NCBI GenBank assembly: GCA_035532215.1
Contig: DATKRK010000312.1
Location: 1-64,000, forward strand
Direction: 5' to 3'
DNA: 64,000 bases
From: JAICIG01 sp035532215
GTDB taxonomy: Bacteria; Planctomycetota; Planctomycetia; Pirellulales; JAICIG01
Shown here: positions 61,864-64,000 of the stretch, one piece after another
Layout: each line of letters opens with the position of its first letter
Numbering within the stretch: the first letter of the stretch is position 1
The notes under the pieces: model-generated
The model's input: the letters and a program-made list of their open reading frames with translations, nothing else
What the model was told of the DNA's origin: nothing
Database searches by the model: none
Translations under genes and position numbers: made by a program

Positions 61864-62928
61864 CTATTTCACGGCGAACGTGCGCTCGTGCCCGCGGGCC
61901 GGGATCGAAACCGTGTAGCTGCCGGCCGCAGGATCGACGGCGAGCCTGATGTAATTGGCCTGGCACTCTTTTTCCAGGTTGGCAATGTATTCGTCGGCCA
62001 CGTTATTTTGCGAATCGGACCGCAAGTTGCGGTGCATCTGATAAACGGCCTCGACCGAAGGCTCGCGCTGCAAGGCCGCAAACACGTCGGGCTCGCAGCC
62101 CTTGGTGACGCCGTTGTTGAACACGGCCACTTTCGGCTTCAGACTGCGAATGACCAGCGGGTTGTTGCTGGCGTCGAGCCCGTGGTGCGTGGTTTGATAG
62201 ACGTCGACCTCGCCGACCAGGTTCTTGGGGCAGACCAGCTTTTGCTCCATGTTCCAGGTCAAGTCGCCGCCGTCGAAGAATTGAAACTCGCCCAGCGACA
62301 ACAACAGCACGATACTGTTGGCGTTGTCCGAACCGTCGCGGGCCTTGGCGCGAGCGTCTTGGCAAATCGCCGCGTTCTCGTCCGCATCGTCGGGCGCCGC
62401 CGCGAATTGCTGCCGCGCCGCCAGGCAACGCAGCGACAGCCTCGGCGCCGACTTGTCGGGCGATTGCTTGAGCGGAATCTCCTGGCCTGGCTCGATCACC
62501 GCGCGACGCTGGGCCGCAAAGCTCAGATAATCCTGATCGGGGCGTTCCACGCCTCCTTCGAATTCGCCATTGTCGTAGACCACGCCGATCGGCAGCAGGG
62601 CGGCCAGCGTCGCCGCGCCGCCGAAGTGATCGCGATGAAAGTGCGTGGTGACGAGATAGTCGATCTTGCGCAAGCCGGCGACTTTGGCCGCCACGTCGAA
62701 AATGCGCTGCGGATCGCGGCGGCCGGGATTGCCCGTGTCGACCAGCACCGACTCGCCCCGCGGCGTGACCATCAACGTCGCCGCGCCTCCTTCGACGTCG
62801 ATCCAGTAGATCTCCAACTGCCCATCGGCCGAACCGGCCGCCGCCGCTTGTGTCCGGCAGACCAGCCACGCAATGCACAACGCAAAACCGGCCGCTCGCC
62901 AGCCGGCGAACATCCAACGACTTGTCAT
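61864..62928 (-). CDS. secreted metallo-beta-lactamase-fold hydrolase
   Basis: A protein of 354 residues with a signal peptide (FALCIAWLVCRTQAAAAG). Metal motif HFHRDH at 96-101 and further ligands in QTTHHGLDAS. The overall arrangement (LEIYWIDVEGGAATLMVTPRGESVLVDTG) is that of ComEC/Rec2-type MBL domains without the membrane part. It is exported to the periplasm or beyond. The substrate is unknown. It stands alone. Confidence 0.85.
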   Translation of the reverse strand: MTSRWMFAGWRAAGFALCIAWLVCRTQAAAAGSADGQLEIYWIDVEGGAATLMVTPRGESVLVDTGNPGRRDPQRIFDVAAKVAGLRKIDYLVTTHFHRDHFGGAATLAALLPIGVVYDNGEFEGGVERPDQDYLSFAAQRRAVIEPGQEIPLKQSPDKSAPRLSLRCLAARQQFAAAPDDADENAAICQDARAKARDGSDNANSIVLLLSLGEFQFFDGGDLTWNMEQKLVCPKNLVGEVDVYQTTHHGLDASNNPLVIRSLKPKVAVFNNGVTKGCEPDVFAALQREPSVEAVYQMHRNLRSDSQNNVADEYIANLEKECQANYIRLAVDPAAGSYTVSIPARGHERTFAVK

Positions 62929-63074
62929 CGGGCAATTCTCCTTGGTTGGCGCCGCCGCGCGACTTCACTCGGTCGTCCGGCCGCCGCGAAGCAGTCTACT
63001 TCCGAGGCCGGGCGATCTCAACTATTCGACGCGACGGACCCGGAATGTTGTGAGCAGCCCTCACGTAACCACCC

Positions 63075-63098
63075 GTAGGGCTGGCATTCCAGCCTGAC
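63075..63098. repeat. half copy of the AGGTCAGGC/CCAGCCTGAC repeat
   Basis: GTAGGGCTGGCATTCCAGCCTGAC resembles one arm of the hairpin at 26022-26074; only eight bases of the second arm (GTCAGGCT, 63103-63110) remain. Confidence 0.5.
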
Positions 63099-63228
63099 GC
63101 CCGTCAGGCTATATCGCCGTCCGCGATTCTCGAGCGCGAGGGGGCAAAGTTTGGCGTTGGGTGGCATGGGTGGCTGGCATGCCACGCAAGAATCGATCGC
63201 GACCGTTTCGACGATAGTGCAGCCGCGC

Positions 63229-63320
63229 CGGGCGAGGGCGCCCGGAACTACATGGCGACCAAATTCCTGGCGAGGGCGCCCGGAGCTATATGGATATCGG
63301 GCGAGGGCGCCCGGACCTCC
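63229..63320. repeat. three units of the CGAGGGCGCCCGGA repeat
   Basis: Three copies of GGCGAGGGCGCCCGGA, followed in the first two by RCTAYATGG, are spaced about 30-40 bases apart directly downstream of the partial DUF1501 gene. Too short, too variable in spacing and too GC-palindromic for a CRISPR. Confidence 0.7.
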
Positions 63321-63326
63321 AGGGGA

Positions 63327-64000
63327 CTAAACCAACTCCGCGATCGGCTGGGCTTCGTCGGGCAGCAGGTATTGCGGGCGGCCGGCCTGGTCGAGGATCT
63401 GCACGCGGGGGTCGATGCCGAGCACGTGGAAGACGGTGGCCATCAGGTTTTTGGGCAAAATCGGCGTGCTTTTGGGCACTTCGGCCTTGGCCGAAGATTC
63501 GCCGACGACTTGGCCCATCTTCAACCCGCCGCCGGCCAGGGCCAGCGTGCAGAGCGGGCCCCAATGGTCGCGGCCGGCGTTGCCGTTGATCCTCGGCGTG
63601 CGGCCGAACTCGCCGGTGATGACCAGCAAGATTTTTTCCGACAGCCCGCGCTCGGCCAGGTCTTCGAGGAACACGGAGATCGCCCGATCCAACGGCGGGC
63701 AGGCCTGTTGCATCTGCGGCACGATCTTCTCGTGCATGTCCCAGGACTGGTAGGAGTTCGTGTAGTTCAAGGTCACGAAGCCGGCGCCCGCCTCGCACAG
63801 CCGGCGAGCCAGGAGCAACTGATCGCCCAGCGACGTGCCGGCCGACTTGTACCAATCGCGCACGCGCGGATCTTCCAGGTTCAGGTCGAAGGCGGCCTTG
63901 GCCTTGCCCAAAATCAGGTCGAAGGCCTGGCCTTCGAACTGGTCGAGCCCGGCCATCAGCCCGCTGCGGTCGACCTGGCGATTGAGCCGGTCGAGTCCGG
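63327..64000 (-). CDS. DUF1501 protein, C-terminal part (cut by right edge)
   Basis: The frame continues beyond the window; the visible 224 residues are the C-terminal half. DUF1501 landmarks: QFEGQAFDLILGKAKAAFDL, SAGTSLGDQLLLARRLCEAGAGFVTLNY, VITGEFGRTPRINGNAGRDHWGPLCTLALAGGGLKMG. It differs clearly from the DUF1501 protein at 4422, so the two are not a recent duplication. The C-terminal signature suggests the MLPDEAQPI-ending subgroup often paired with DUF1549 proteins. Confidence 0.88.
   Translation of the reverse strand, partial: GLDRLNRQVDRSGLMAGLDQFEGQAFDLILGKAKAAFDLNLEDPRVRDWYKSAGTSLGDQLLLARRLCEAGAGFVTLNYTNSYQSWDMHEKIVPQMQQACPPLDRAISVFLEDLAERGLSEKILLVITGEFGRTPRINGNAGRDHWGPLCTLALAGGGLKMGQVVGESSAKAEVPKSTPILPKNLMATVFHVLGIDPRVQILDQAGRPQYLLPDEAQPIAELV

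Noticed and set aside
63229..63320. CRISPR-like repeat series
   Set aside because: Only three units, repeat cores of about 16 bases that are themselves palindromic, spacers of 20-25 bases that are partly repeated, and no cas genes.

Overview
The window reads as a stretch of chromosome from a GC-rich planctomycete, most likely of the Pirellulales type. The evidence is a Tat-exported DUF1501 protein plus a second one cut by the right edge, a DUF6941 protein, an ECF sigma factor paired with a membrane-anchored VWA protein, many secreted proteins of unknown function, weak Shine-Dalgarno signals at many starts, and several families of GC-rich intergenic palindromes. No rRNA, CRISPR array, intact insertion sequence or prophage was seen. 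One tRNA-Ala(CGC) is present.

Layout. 1-1 kb: IS110-type transposase remnant. 1-6 kb: HAMP membrane protein, a secreted protein, TadG-like and TadE-like proteins, DUF1501 protein. 6-13 kb: truncated serine-hydrolase remnant, GT-C-like membrane protein with a GT2 glycosyltransferase, DUF6941/zinc-ribbon pair, flippase-like protein, AI-2E exporter. 13-23 kb: ECF sigma factor with VWA protein, rhamnulokinase, cysH with an Rrf2 regulator, a DUF4350-like secreted protein, a broken membrane-protein gene, a SWIM protein. 23-31 kb: glnA, RraA-like protein, a redoxin/cytochrome c/copper-monooxygenase fusion, an NtrB-like kinase, lexA, an oxidoreductase. 31-39 kb: thioredoxin, xylulokinase with an ornithine cyclodeaminase-like protein, a sugar-binding lipoprotein with an oxidoreductase, tRNA-Ala, galT with a conserved hypothetical. 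39-54 kb: the most coherent block, described below. 54-64 kb: relics, a pair of inverted 137-bp palindromic elements around an NTPase-pentapeptide protein, creatininase-like, zinc-ribbon and hemerythrin-like genes, then a TauE permease, a partner-switching pair, an MBL hydrolase and the partial DUF1501 gene.

The 39-54 kb block looks like one sigma-54-controlled stress regulon. It holds an NtrC-type activator, a quinol-dependent nitric oxide reductase, a secreted 16-cysteine protein, an alpha/beta hydrolase, a divergent GroEL in an operon with an acetyl-CoA synthetase, a His-rich coiled-coil protein, 2-oxoacid dehydrogenase E1 alpha, E1 beta and E2 with an acyl carrier protein and no E3, and a ribosome hibernation factor fused to a cold-shock domain next to a DksA/TraR protein. 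Sequences of the form GGCAC-N5-TTGC (GG-N10-GC) lie in the correct orientation upstream of the activator, the NO reductase, the Cys-rich protein and the hibernation factor. Weaker GG-N10-GC matches precede groEL and the hydrolase. glnA, a classic sigma-54 target, carries the same element at 23487-23502. Two of the promoters share an upstream palindrome, GTGTGC-N6-GCACRC. The inferred role is NO/low-oxygen survival: NO detoxification, protein folding, acetyl-CoA supply and translational shutdown. This rests on reading the sequence and on family knowledge, not on experiment.
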